Assembly (NCBI GenBank): GCA_964472565.1
Contig: CAYYNB010000065.1
Coordinates: forward strand, 1 to 30,385
DNA length: 30,385 nucleotides
Direction: 5' to 3'
Origin: DATAMF01 sp964472565
GTDB lineage: Bacteria; Chloroflexota; Anaerolineae; Aggregatilineales; Aggregatilineaceae
In this document: one piece after another, positions 1-7,342 of the stretch
Layout: the number at the start of each line of letters is the position of its first letter
How positions within the stretch are numbered: position 1 is the first letter of the stretch
Position numbers and translations under genes: made by a program
The notes under the pieces: generated by a model
The model's database searches: none
What the model saw: the letters and a program-made list of their open reading frames with translations, nothing else
What the model was told of the DNA's origin: nothing

Positions 1-990
1 ACTGCGGCGGCGGTGGGGTGGCTGGTCGGTGCGGCGGTTCAACGCGTGCTGCAAGCGCCGGGACTGCGCGATGCCCGGCTTAGAATAAAATTACGGGGTG
101 CCTGGTCGCATCCGGGCGTGCGGACCATTGGCGTGTTATATGTTCCCGTGATGGCATCGCTGGCGCTGGATGTCCTGATCAACCGCCCGTTTAGCTATAA
201 CCTGGCTTCCAGTACGGGCGAGGGCAGCATTTCATATATGAACTGGGCGACGACGCTGCTCCAGTTTCCCCAGGGGTTGGTGGCGATTGCGATTTCGGTT
301 GCAATTCTGCCCACGCTTTCCCACCAGGCGGGGTTACAGCCTTTCAAAGATACGCTAGGACAGGGGCTGCGGCTGGCGATTGTGCTGATCATTCCGGCGA
401 CGGTGGGCCTGTTTGTGCTGGCGCATCCGGTGGTGAGTCTGCTGTTCGAGCACGGCGAATTCAACTCTACGGATACGGCTTTTACGGCGCTGGCGCTGCG
501 GTTGTATCTGCTGGGGCTGCCGTTTGCGGCGGTGGATTTGCTGCTGATTTTTGCCTTTTACGCCCGGCAGAACACTCTGATTCCGGCATTAGTTGGGCTG
601 CTCAGTCTGGTCGCGTATATGGTGGTGGCAGTGGTGCTGCTGCCCTGGTACAGCTTTTTTGCGCTGATGGTGGCGGATTCGGTCAAGTTTGTGATCCATA
701 CCGGGGTGTCGGCGTGGCTGCTGTACCGGACGCTGCAAGGATACGGTAACCAACGCCTGATCAGCACGACGGTGCGGGCGGCGCTGGCGGCGGCAGGTAT
801 GGGCGTTTTGATCGCTGTGCTGGCGGCGGGTCTGGATCATGTACTGCCGGAAGGTTTTATCTATGAAGCGGCGATTGTCGGCACGACAGGCAGTATTGGC
901 CTGATCAGCTACAGCGTTCTGGCGACGCGCCTCGGTTTGAGCGAGTGGCAGTGGATGCGTAACATGCTGCGGCAGAAGATCGGGTTCTGA
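1..990 (+). CDS. murJ: Lipid II flippase MurJ (MviN), C-terminal part, 5'-truncated by window edge
   Basis: MurJ is an inner-membrane MOP-superfamily protein that flips the peptidoglycan precursor lipid II to the periplasmic face. The reading frame is open from base 1, so the N-terminus lies outside the window and about 329 residues remain of the usual 500 or more. What is visible is a chain of hydrophobic helices typical of the second half of the family. It includes the stretch QFPQGLVAIAISVAILPTLS, followed by a loop with LLFEHGEFNSTDTAF, which matches the conserved MurJ pattern of a proline-rich helix and then a 'lFerG.Ft..dt' segment. The gene ends in TGA at 988-990. The next gene starts 82 bases further with its own promoter, so murJ is probably the last gene of its own unit. 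The family assignment is by recalled motif similarity. Confidence 0.88.
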   Translation, partial: TAAAVGWLVGAAVQRVLQAPGLRDARLRIKLRGAWSHPGVRTIGVLYVPVMASLALDVLINRPFSYNLASSTGEGSISYMNWATTLLQFPQGLVAIAISVAILPTLSHQAGLQPFKDTLGQGLRLAIVLIIPATVGLFVLAHPVVSLLFEHGEFNSTDTAFTALALRLYLLGLPFAAVDLLLIFAFYARQNTLIPALVGLLSLVAYMVVAVVLLPWYSFFALMVADSVKFVIHTGVSAWLLYRTLQGYGNQRLISTTVRAALAAAGMGVLIAVLAAGLDHVLPEGFIYEAAIVGTTGSIGLISYSVLATRLGLSEWQWMRNMLRQKIGF

Positions 991-1007
991 TCCTCCTTCC
1001 TCGTAAG

Positions 1008-1036
1008 TTGACGGGTGCTCTATTAGCGCCAATAAT
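1008..1036 (+). promoter_or_regulatory. Putative sigma70-type promoter for the TIR-TPR gene
   Basis: TTGACG (1008-1013) and AATAAT (1031-1036) are separated by 17 bases, and each matches the consensus at five of six positions. Transcription would begin near 1043, about 30 bases before the ATG at 1073. This suggests the TIR-TPR gene is transcribed separately from murJ. Confidence 0.5.
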
Positions 1037-1072
1037 TAGCATAGGTCATCCTGGTCACCTGCGAGTATATCG

Positions 1073-2491
1073 ATGCAAGACCCATCCAAAACAATTTTTA
1101 TCAGCTACCGGCGCAATGTCAGTTCGTTTGTCGCCCGCTCGATTTTTCTCGACCTGCTCATGCATGGTTATCACGTCTTCATGGATGTGGAAAATATCGA
1201 CAGCGGCACATTTGACACGATTATTTTGAACCAGATCGCGGCGCGTACTCACTTTCTGCTGGTGCTAACGCCGGGCACGCTGGAGCGCTGTAACGAAGAG
1301 GGCGACTGGCTGCGGCGTGAAATCGAATGGGCCTTGGATCTTGAGCGAAATATTGTCCCCATTTTTGCGAACGGCTTTGTGCTGGATGCTTCGGCAAAGT
1401 CCTATCTGACGGGGAAATTAGCCAATCTTGCGCGCTATAACGGGATGGAGCTTCCTCATAACTTTTTCGACGCAGCGATGGAGCGGCTGCGCGAGCGGTT
1501 TCTCAAAGACCCCACGTCTGGCCCGGCGCGCCCGGTTCCCCCGCGTGAACAGGTGATTGTCGAACGTAAAATAGAAATGATTGTCAGCCAACCGGCCCCC
1601 ACGCGCACGGAATTGAAAGCAGAAGACTTTTTTCTACAGGGTGTGCAGGAGCTTGAGCGGGGGAATTTTTACGCGGCGATCCAGCAGTTTGCCAAAGCAA
1701 TTGAGTTGAATACGCAGTATGTCGAAGCCTATCATCACCGGGGCAAAGCGTATGCTGCCAACCAGAATTTGGATGAGGCCCTGAACGATCTTACGCATGC
1801 AGTCCGCCTTAATCCTCAGTATGCCGATGCGTACGCCAGCCGGGGGCAGATGTTGTATGATAAACAGGAATTTCGCTCTGCCATTGCTGATTATACCAGC
1901 GCGATTGAATTATCTTCGCCGGACAAACATCGCTACTATGTGAGCCGGGGCATGGCGCGTTTACGGCTAGGCGCTATCCTAGAAGCGTATGGTGACTTCA
2001 ACGAAGCGCTGCGCCTGAATCCGCGCTATGCACCGGCTTACGGGAGTCGTGGGCTGGCACTAGCCGAAGAAGAAAAGTTTGAGCAAGCGATTCAGGAGTT
2101 CACGCAGGCAATCGCGCTCAACCGCCAGGCTCCAGATTATTATGTGGAGCGCGGTCTGGTTTATTATCAGTCAGGCAAATATCGCCAGGCGATAGAAGAT
2201 TATGATGAAGCGATCCGCTTGAATAATGCCCATGTTGATGTGTATTTGCATCGAGGGCTGGCCCACCACGCGCTCAACGAATTAAGATACGCTATTCTAG
2301 ATTATACGTCTGCCATCCATCTCGATCCGCAAAACGCAGTTGCTTATAATAATCGCGGCGTGGCCTATAAGCTCAAAGGTGAGTTGGATCGTGCGTTGGC
2401 TGATTTTGAGATGGCGCTAGAGATCGATCCCCTGTATAAAAAAGCGCGCACCAATCGCGATCAGGTGCTGCGCCATCTGCGCGGGTGTTAA
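1073..2491 (+). CDS. TIR-domain protein with C-terminal TPR array
   Basis: The 472-residue soluble protein starts with a TIR domain (about residues 6-145). Its first strand is IFISYRR, and the segment DWLRREIEWAL places Glu83 where the catalytic glutamate of NAD-cleaving TIR domains (e.g. SARM1) sits. After a proline-rich linker (about 146-180) come about eight tetratricopeptide repeats to the C-terminus. They show the alternating 'A...RG.A....g....A..D...Ai.l.p' pattern. TIR domains in bacteria act as NAD+ hydrolases or cyclases in defence, or as protein-interaction modules. TPRs usually bind peptides or partners, so sensing by TPR and output by TIR is an inference. There is no signal peptide or membrane segment. 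The ribosome-binding site before ATG 1073 is weak. The stop codon overlaps the stop of the convergent next gene by three bases of a shared TTAA. Confidence 0.85.
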   Translation: MQDPSKTIFISYRRNVSSFVARSIFLDLLMHGYHVFMDVENIDSGTFDTIILNQIAARTHFLLVLTPGTLERCNEEGDWLRREIEWALDLERNIVPIFANGFVLDASAKSYLTGKLANLARYNGMELPHNFFDAAMERLRERFLKDPTSGPARPVPPREQVIVERKIEMIVSQPAPTRTELKAEDFFLQGVQELERGNFYAAIQQFAKAIELNTQYVEAYHHRGKAYAANQNLDEALNDLTHAVRLNPQYADAYASRGQMLYDKQEFRSAIADYTSAIELSSPDKHRYYVSRGMARLRLGAILEAYGDFNEALRLNPRYAPAYGSRGLALAEEEKFEQAIQEFTQAIALNRQAPDYYVERGLVYYQSGKYRQAIEDYDEAIRLNNAHVDVYLHRGLAHHALNELRYAILDYTSAIHLDPQNAVAYNNRGVAYKLKGELDRALADFEMALEIDPLYKKARTNRDQVLRHLRGC

Positions 2492-2955
2492 CTGTCTTCT
2501 TCGCGCAGCATCTCATAAACTGCATTACTCAGGCGATATTCGGTGTGGTAGTCCTGGCGGTGATAGCCGCTCTGCCAGACATGATAGATTATTCCGCCCC
2601 AAACCGGATTATAGCGCAGCACGGCATCTAATGATTCCTCATCTTCCATGTGCCGGATGGTGTCTAATAACACGCTGCTGATCCGTGTTTTGAGTGTCTC
2701 CACAAACTGATCCAGGCGATCTTCATCGGTCAGACCGACGATCAACCGGATACTGTCGGGCAGAATACGGCAGCCCCACAATGAACCGGGCGCATCCAGC
2801 GCGCAGCGCTGGATGGTGGCGGCGGCTAATTTTTCCAGCCGTGTATTGCTCAGCAGCGGTTTGTGATCCTCCACTACCAGAATCACCTGGGCATAAAATT
2901 CAGTTTCTACCGGGGCAAAATCGAGTTCGTCATCCAATCCTAAACTCCTTATCAT
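2488..2955 (-). CDS. Degenerate IS200/RAYT-like (Y1 transposase-fold) protein, HUH motif lost
   Basis: The 155-residue protein keeps the outline of REP-associated/IS200-type Y1 transposases. There is an N-terminal strand region, then GCRILPDSIRLIVG where the family has 'vmPnHvHllv', then a helix (DQFVETLKTRISSVL). Near the C-terminus is VWQSGYHRQDY, which aligns with the family's 'lWqrgyydh' tyrosine region. Both histidines of the metal-binding HUH motif are replaced (Ser and Arg at those places), so DNA-cleaving activity is probably gone. The tyrosine region may still be present. This could be a domesticated DNA-binding protein or a decaying one, although the frame is intact. It is divergent from the molybdenum protein gene and convergent with the TIR gene. 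The family call is by pattern similarity only. Confidence 0.55.
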   Translation of the reverse strand: MIRSLGLDDELDFAPVETEFYAQVILVVEDHKPLLSNTRLEKLAAATIQRCALDAPGSLWGCRILPDSIRLIVGLTDEDRLDQFVETLKTRISSVLLDTIRHMEDEESLDAVLRYNPVWGGIIYHVWQSGYHRQDYHTEYRLSNAVYEMLREEDS

Positions 2956-2978
2956 GTTTTTATAATAATTTATGATAA
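2949..2978. promoter_or_regulatory. Inverted repeat in a divergent, AT-rich promoter region
   Basis: TTATCAT (2949-2955) and ATGATAA (2972-2978) form a 7-base inverted repeat around TATAAT at 2961-2966, between two divergent genes. The left arm includes the start codon of the minus-strand gene. This could be an operator or chance in AT-rich DNA. Confidence 0.25.
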
Positions 2979-3017
2979 AAATAAGATCATCTGTCTATTA
3001 TCGATAAGGATTAGACG

Positions 3018-4676
3018 ATGCGCAGTAAGTTTATCATAGTTCTCGGCGCATTGATCACCGCGCCATTGATGGCGGTTTTATATGTGGGGCATCAGGTGTG
3101 GAATGTTCCGTACCCGCCTCAGGACCTGTTCGATTGGGTGGCGCGGGTGCTGCCCGGTAACATTATCACGCTGGGTATTGAAGCAATGGTATCCGTGATC
3201 GACAAGCTCAATCTCGGCGCAACCGACAGCACCGCCAAATCCATTGAGCGGTTGATGGCGACGGTTCAGTTTTTCGCGGGCGGTCTGCTGGTGGCGGGAG
3301 TGGTGGCGCTGCTTCTGTATGGGGCGCAGAAGCAGCGGCGATCCGTTCCTGTTTTTGCGCTCAGTTTGGGGCTGGCCGTTCTGTTCGCCCTGCCGCTGAT
3401 TATCATCAGTTGGCATATGAACTATCGCAGCGCGGAAGATGTAACCAACGTCGCCTCTGAAACATCGGGCATTGTTTGGCTGGTGGCGATTTTTGGACTC
3501 TGGGCGTTGGCGCTCAGCCGGGCTTTTGATCGTGGGCTGGCAATCAATGTTGAATCGGCTGATACGGGTACCCCTATTGAAACGATGATGCTCAACCGCC
3601 GCCAATTCCTGATCCAGGTGGGCGGCATCACGGCGACGATTACGGTAGTCGGCTCCGGTCTGGGCTACCTGTGGAATATTGCGGGGCACGAAAAGCTCCC
3701 GCCGCGCAAGCAGGATGTGGACGCGCTGCTGAACAGTGCCCGCGCATCGGATCGCCAGCAGTATGATCCTGATCTGGAACCGGCCCCCGGCACACGGCCC
3801 GAATATACGCCGCTCGACGATCACTACCGGATCGACATCAACCTGTCACCGCCCGAAATTGACGAGAGCAAATGGCGGCTCAAAATTACCGGGATGGTTG
3901 ATCAGGAGTTGGCGTTGACACTGGATGAGATTCGCACTCACTACGAGCCGATCAACCAGTTTGTGACGCTGCAATGCATCTCTAACCCGCTGGGCGGTGA
4001 TCTGATCAGCACGACGTTATGGACCGGGTCGCGGCTGTCCGATGTGCTGGCGGATGCGGGAATCCGGGCGGGCGCAACCCATCTCAAAATCACGGCGGCG
4101 GATGGTTTTTATGAAACGGTGGACCTGGAGAAGGTGAACAGCGATGATCGCGTGATGCTGTGTTATGCCTGGGATGGGCGCGAAAAACTGCTGCAAAAAC
4201 ACGGTTTTCCGCTGCGCATCTATATTCCAGATCTGTATGGCATGAAACAGCCCAAATGGATCACCGAGATCGAAGTGATGGATCATGATGAAGATGGGTA
4301 TTGGGTCGAGCGCGGGTGGAACAAAGTGGCGCAGATGCGCACGACATCGATTATCGATGTCGCGGCTACCGATCATGTCACGGAACTGGACGGCGTGAAG
4401 GTTGTCCCGGTGGGCGGAATCGCGATTGCGGGCGCGCGCCAGATTTCAAAAGTCGAAGTGAAAGTGGATGACGGGGATTGGAACGCGGCCCAACTGCGGA
4501 CTCCGCTCTCTGAAACAACCTGGGTGGTGTGGCGCTATGATTGGCCTTTCGAGGAAGGCGATCATAAGCTGGCGGTGCGCTGCTATGAAGGTGATGGGAC
4601 TCTGCAAATGACCGAAGCGCGCGGAACCAAACCCAGCGGCGCAGCCGGCATTTTTACCAAAGAGGTCGAAGTGTAG
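3018..4676 (+). CDS. Membrane-anchored sulfite-oxidase-family molybdopterin oxidoreductase
   Basis: The 552-residue protein joins a membrane part to a periplasmic molybdopterin domain of the sulfite oxidase/YedY type. Hydrophobic segments lie near residues 6-24, 83-102, 111-131 and 151-167. They are followed by NRRQFL (Arg194-Arg195) and another hydrophobic stretch (200-219), which looks like an internal twin-arginine export signal. The catalytic domain runs from about residue 265. In FVTLQCISNPLGG, Cys320 is the expected molybdenum thiolate ligand. It continues through GFPLRIYIPDLYGMKQPKWI, and a C-terminal Ig-like dimerisation domain follows (about 440-552). The substrate cannot be read from sequence. 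Sulfite, or another sulfur or methionine sulfoxide compound, is possible. A good ribosome-binding site (AAGGAT) precedes ATG 3018. The gene appears monocistronic and converges on the E2 gene. Confidence 0.85.
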   Translation: MRSKFIIVLGALITAPLMAVLYVGHQVWNVPYPPQDLFDWVARVLPGNIITLGIEAMVSVIDKLNLGATDSTAKSIERLMATVQFFAGGLLVAGVVALLLYGAQKQRRSVPVFALSLGLAVLFALPLIIISWHMNYRSAEDVTNVASETSGIVWLVAIFGLWALALSRAFDRGLAINVESADTGTPIETMMLNRRQFLIQVGGITATITVVGSGLGYLWNIAGHEKLPPRKQDVDALLNSARASDRQQYDPDLEPAPGTRPEYTPLDDHYRIDINLSPPEIDESKWRLKITGMVDQELALTLDEIRTHYEPINQFVTLQCISNPLGGDLISTTLWTGSRLSDVLADAGIRAGATHLKITAADGFYETVDLEKVNSDDRVMLCYAWDGREKLLQKHGFPLRIYIPDLYGMKQPKWITEIEVMDHDEDGYWVERGWNKVAQMRTTSIIDVAATDHVTELDGVKVVPVGGIAIAGARQISKVEVKVDDGDWNAAQLRTPLSETTWVVWRYDWPFEEGDHKLAVRCYEGDGTLQMTEARGTKPSGAAGIFTKEVEV

Positions 4677-4686
4677 CCAGTGAGGT

Positions 4687-4711
4687 GGGCGGATGGAATC
4701 TCGATCCGCCC
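4687..4711. terminator. Hairpin between convergent genes
   Basis: GGGCGGAT (4687-4694) and ATCCGCCC (4704-4711) form a perfect 8-bp stem with a 9-base loop in the 45-base gap between the molybdenum protein and E2 genes. There is no clear T-tract, so terminator function is plausible by position only. Confidence 0.45.
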
Positions 4712-4721
4712 CGTTGCTTGT

Positions 4722-6041
4722 TCACTGCCAGTTTTCCAACCGCTCGACCAGATCCGCTACAAAATAGTCGGCGGATGCCCCGTCTAATACGCGGTGATCG
4801 AAGGTGAGCGAGAGATAGACCATCGGGCGGACGGCAATCGCATCATTTTCGAGCACCACGACACGCTTCTGGATAGCACCTACGCCCAGAATACCCGTTT
4901 GCGGTTGGTTGATAATCGGCGTGGCGAACAGGCTGCCCGATGTGCCGTGATTGGTGATCGTAAACGTGCCGCCCGATACCTCGTCCGGCTTCAACTGTCC
5001 AGCACGCGCCCGGTTCGCCAGATCGTTGATCTGCCGCGCGATGCCCATCAGTGAGAGATCATCGACGTTTTTTAACACGGGGACGATCAAGCCTTCATCC
5101 AGGGCGGTTGCCATGCCGATATTCACATCCGGTTTGAGCAGAATACCGGCGTCTGTCCACTGGCTGTTGACCATTGGATACCGGCGCAGCGCTTCCGCTG
5201 TGGCCGCCATAAAATAGGCGGTGAAGGTGAGATTCACGCCGCGCCGCGCAAAATCGGCCTTGTTGGCGGTGCGGTGCGCCGTCACTGCGCTCATATCCGC
5301 CTCAAAGATGGTGGTTACGTGCGGGGCGGTATGCAGCTTGCTCAGCACCATATGTTCGGCGATACGGCGGCGCATGGTCGAAAGCGGGACGACTTCGCCC
5401 GGCTGCTGGCTGGACAGCGGCGCAGGCCTGGCGGCGGGACGTGGTGCAGCCGCCGGTGTCGGCGCAGGCGCAATCCGTTGGTAGAGATCGTCTGTCGGCT
5501 TGAACAGATCGCCGCTGCCGGGTTGTTCCCAGGGCGCTAGTTCGGCTTCGGACACATTTTCGAGATAGGCCATAATGTCCTTTTTTGTCACGCGGCCATC
5601 GCGCCCGCTGCCGCGCACCTTATTCACATCGACGCCATGTTCGGTGGCGATGCGCGCGACCACCGGGGTAACATGCATTCCCATTTTGCCGTTTTCGGGA
5701 GATGATGGCGCGGGTGAACTCATGGGTACGGGAATTGTCTCGTCCACCGCGCCGTGACTGACGGCATGTGCAGTTTCGGGGGCGGCATCTGGCACAACTT
5801 CGCCCGTTTCTCCGATCATGGCTAACAGGGTTCCCGCCGCGACGGTTTGCCCCTCACCGACGTAAATTTTGAGCAGCGTGCCCGCCGCCGCCGCCGTGAC
5901 TTCGGATGTTACTTTGTCGGTTTCGACTTCGACCAGCGGCTCATATTGTTCGATAGGTTCCCCGACTTGTTTCAGCCACTTGCCAACGGTTCCTTCGACC
6001 ACACTTTCGCCCATCTGGGGCATGATCACTTGGGTTGCCAT
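4722..6041 (-). CDS. 2-oxoacid dehydrogenase complex E2 (dihydrolipoamide acyltransferase)
   Basis: This is the core acyltransferase of a pyruvate or branched-chain 2-oxoacid dehydrogenase complex. It takes the acyl group from E1 on its lipoyl arm and passes it to CoA. It has 439 residues, normal for a single-lipoyl E2. The lipoyl domain covers about residues 3-77, with VEVETDKVTSEV placing the lipoylated Lys at 43. The peripheral E1/E3-binding domain is about 122-160 (VTPVVARIA, GRDGRVTKKDI). An Ala/Pro linker precedes the catalytic domain (about 215-439). The active-site motif HRVLDG is near the C-terminus (His416, Asp420). The gene is last in the minus-strand operon, 10 bases after E1 beta. 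E3 is not in the window and must be supplied from elsewhere. Substrate is discussed under E1 alpha. Confidence 0.93.
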   Translation of the reverse strand: MATQVIMPQMGESVVEGTVGKWLKQVGEPIEQYEPLVEVETDKVTSEVTAAAAGTLLKIYVGEGQTVAAGTLLAMIGETGEVVPDAAPETAHAVSHGAVDETIPVPMSSPAPSSPENGKMGMHVTPVVARIATEHGVDVNKVRGSGRDGRVTKKDIMAYLENVSEAELAPWEQPGSGDLFKPTDDLYQRIAPAPTPAAAPRPAARPAPLSSQQPGEVVPLSTMRRRIAEHMVLSKLHTAPHVTTIFEADMSAVTAHRTANKADFARRGVNLTFTAYFMAATAEALRRYPMVNSQWTDAGILLKPDVNIGMATALDEGLIVPVLKNVDDLSLMGIARQINDLANRARAGQLKPDEVSGGTFTITNHGTSGSLFATPIINQPQTGILGVGAIQKRVVVLENDAIAVRPMVYLSLTFDHRVLDGASADYFVADLVERLENWQ

Positions 6042-6051
6042 GCGTTATCCT

Positions 6052-7038
6052 TTAATACTCCGCCAACTCGCGGATCGCGGCGGCGATTTTGTCGGGGTTG
6101 GGCATAAACAGGTCCTGCATGCTGTGGGCAAACGGTACGCCCGGCACATCCAGCCCGGTTAAACGACGGATCGGCCCATCCATATATTCAAAGGCTTCAT
6201 CACTGAGGATCGCGGCAATTTCCGCGCCGTAGCCCAAAAAACGGTTGTCTTCATAGACGATCAGCGCCTTGCCCGTTTTTTTGAATGCGTTCAGGACAGT
6301 GGCTCTATCCAGTGGTACGAGGGTGCGAATATCGACAACTTCGGCTTCGATCCCGTCCTGCTCGGCGACCATTTTGGCCGCCTGAAGCACATAGTAGTGC
6401 ATCATGCCGTAGGCGTAGACGGTGACATCTGTCCCGGTGCGCGTGATGTTCGCCGTACCAATCGGCACCGTGTATTCATGGTCGGGCACTTCACCTCGGA
6501 TCAGGCGATAACCCTTCTTGGGTTCAAAAAACATGACCGGGTTGGGATCGCGCACTGCCGACTTGAGCAGGCCCTTCGCATCATACGGATTGCTGGGGAT
6601 CACGACTTTGAGGCCGGGCACGTGCGCGAAAAACGCCTCGACACTCTGAGAATGGTACAGCCCGCCGCCGATCCCGCCGCCATAGGGGGAGCGGATGACC
6701 AGCGGCACATTCCAATGCCCATTCGAGCGGTAATAAACGCGGGCGGCTTCGTTCACGATCTGGTTAAATGCGGGGAAAATATAATCGGCAAATTGAATTT
6801 CACAGATCGGGCGCATGCCGACCATCGCCGCCCCGATGCCCACCGCTACAATACTGAGTTCCGCCAGCGGGGAGTCGATCACTCGTTCCGGTCCATATTT
6901 ATTAAACAGGCCAAGCGTGGCGCGGAACACGCCGCCGCGCGGCCCGACATCCTCGCCGGTGATAAATACACGCTCGTCGCGGGCCATCTCTTCATCCATG
7001 GCCTGGAGAATCCCTTCAATGAGGGTGATTTCGGGCAT
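6052..7038 (-). CDS. 2-oxoacid dehydrogenase E1 component, beta subunit
   Basis: This 328-residue protein is the beta half of the thiamine-diphosphate-dependent decarboxylase and is full length for the family. Typical segments are the N-terminal EGILQAMDEEMARDERVF, then GEDVG, then SPLAELSIVAVGIGAAMVGMRP. Next come the central YGGGIGGGLYHSQSVEAFFAH stretch and the C-terminal transketolase domain with VYEDNRFLGYGAEIAAIL. The glutamate in SPLAE is where the family's cofactor-activating Glu lies. It pairs with the alpha subunit encoded two genes upstream, and the small monooxygenase-fold gene lies between them. Spacing is 9 bases from that gene and 10 to E2, so co-transcription is very likely. 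Confidence 0.93.
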   Translation of the reverse strand: MPEITLIEGILQAMDEEMARDERVFITGEDVGPRGGVFRATLGLFNKYGPERVIDSPLAELSIVAVGIGAAMVGMRPICEIQFADYIFPAFNQIVNEAARVYYRSNGHWNVPLVIRSPYGGGIGGGLYHSQSVEAFFAHVPGLKVVIPSNPYDAKGLLKSAVRDPNPVMFFEPKKGYRLIRGEVPDHEYTVPIGTANITRTGTDVTVYAYGMMHYYVLQAAKMVAEQDGIEAEVVDIRTLVPLDRATVLNAFKKTGKALIVYEDNRFLGYGAEIAAILSDEAFEYMDGPIRRLTGLDVPGVPFAHSMQDLFMPNPDKIAAAIRELAEY

Positions 7039-7047
7039 ATTGCTCTC

Positions 7048-7341
7048 CTAGTCACTGCTCCACAAGACGTCAAGGTGGTACACTTCCGGCACTTGCAGCT
7101 CCCATTCATTAAAGGGATCATCCTGCACGGCGGCGATCATCGCAGGCCGGGCGGCATACCAATCCATGACTGAGTCCCACATCGCCAGCCCCAGCAAGGA
7201 GCCGGTCTGCTGATCACGCAGGACGAACACGCGTTGAAAACCGGGTTTGCCCATCATCGCCCGCCCAAAGCGTTCCATTGACGCCGCGAGCAAATCCGCT
7301 TTTTCGGGATAGGGCTGGTGGATTGCCACATGGATAAACAT
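7048..7341 (-). CDS. Small antibiotic-biosynthesis-monooxygenase-fold (ABM-like) protein
   Basis: A 97-residue protein starting MFIHVAIHQPYPEK at ATG 7341, one base after the E1 alpha stop codon. This tight junction decides the start: the longer open frame upstream is a shadow inside E1 alpha. The pattern of an N-terminal strand, a helix (KADLLAASMERFGRAM), a short 'GF..v.vlrd..tg...g...W.s' segment and a W-containing helix fits the dimeric ferredoxin-like ABM or DUF3291/EthD group. Such folds bind small hydrophobic ligands or haem, or act as cofactor-free oxygenases. I see no diagnostic catalytic residue. Its position between the two E1 genes implies a linked role or translational coupling, but the actual function is unknown. 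Confidence 0.75.
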   Translation of the reverse strand: MFIHVAIHQPYPEKADLLAASMERFGRAMMGKPGFQRVFVLRDQQTGSLLGLAMWDSVMDWYAARPAMIAAVQDDPFNEWELQVPEVYHLDVLWSSD

Positions 7342-7342
7342 C

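Noticed and set aside
589..1032. Minus-strand open frame within murJ
   Set aside because: It lies inside a recognised gene in another frame and its translation is rich in His/Arg/Gln with no domain pattern. It is a shadow.
3078..3824. 248-residue minus-strand frame in the molybdenum protein gene
   Set aside because: The plus-strand frame has clear domain motifs. The minus frame is a low-complexity Arg/Gln/His shadow.
6397..7173. 258-residue plus-strand frame opposite E1 beta
   Set aside because: It is antisense to a well-conserved gene and rich in His/Arg/Asp without recognisable motifs.
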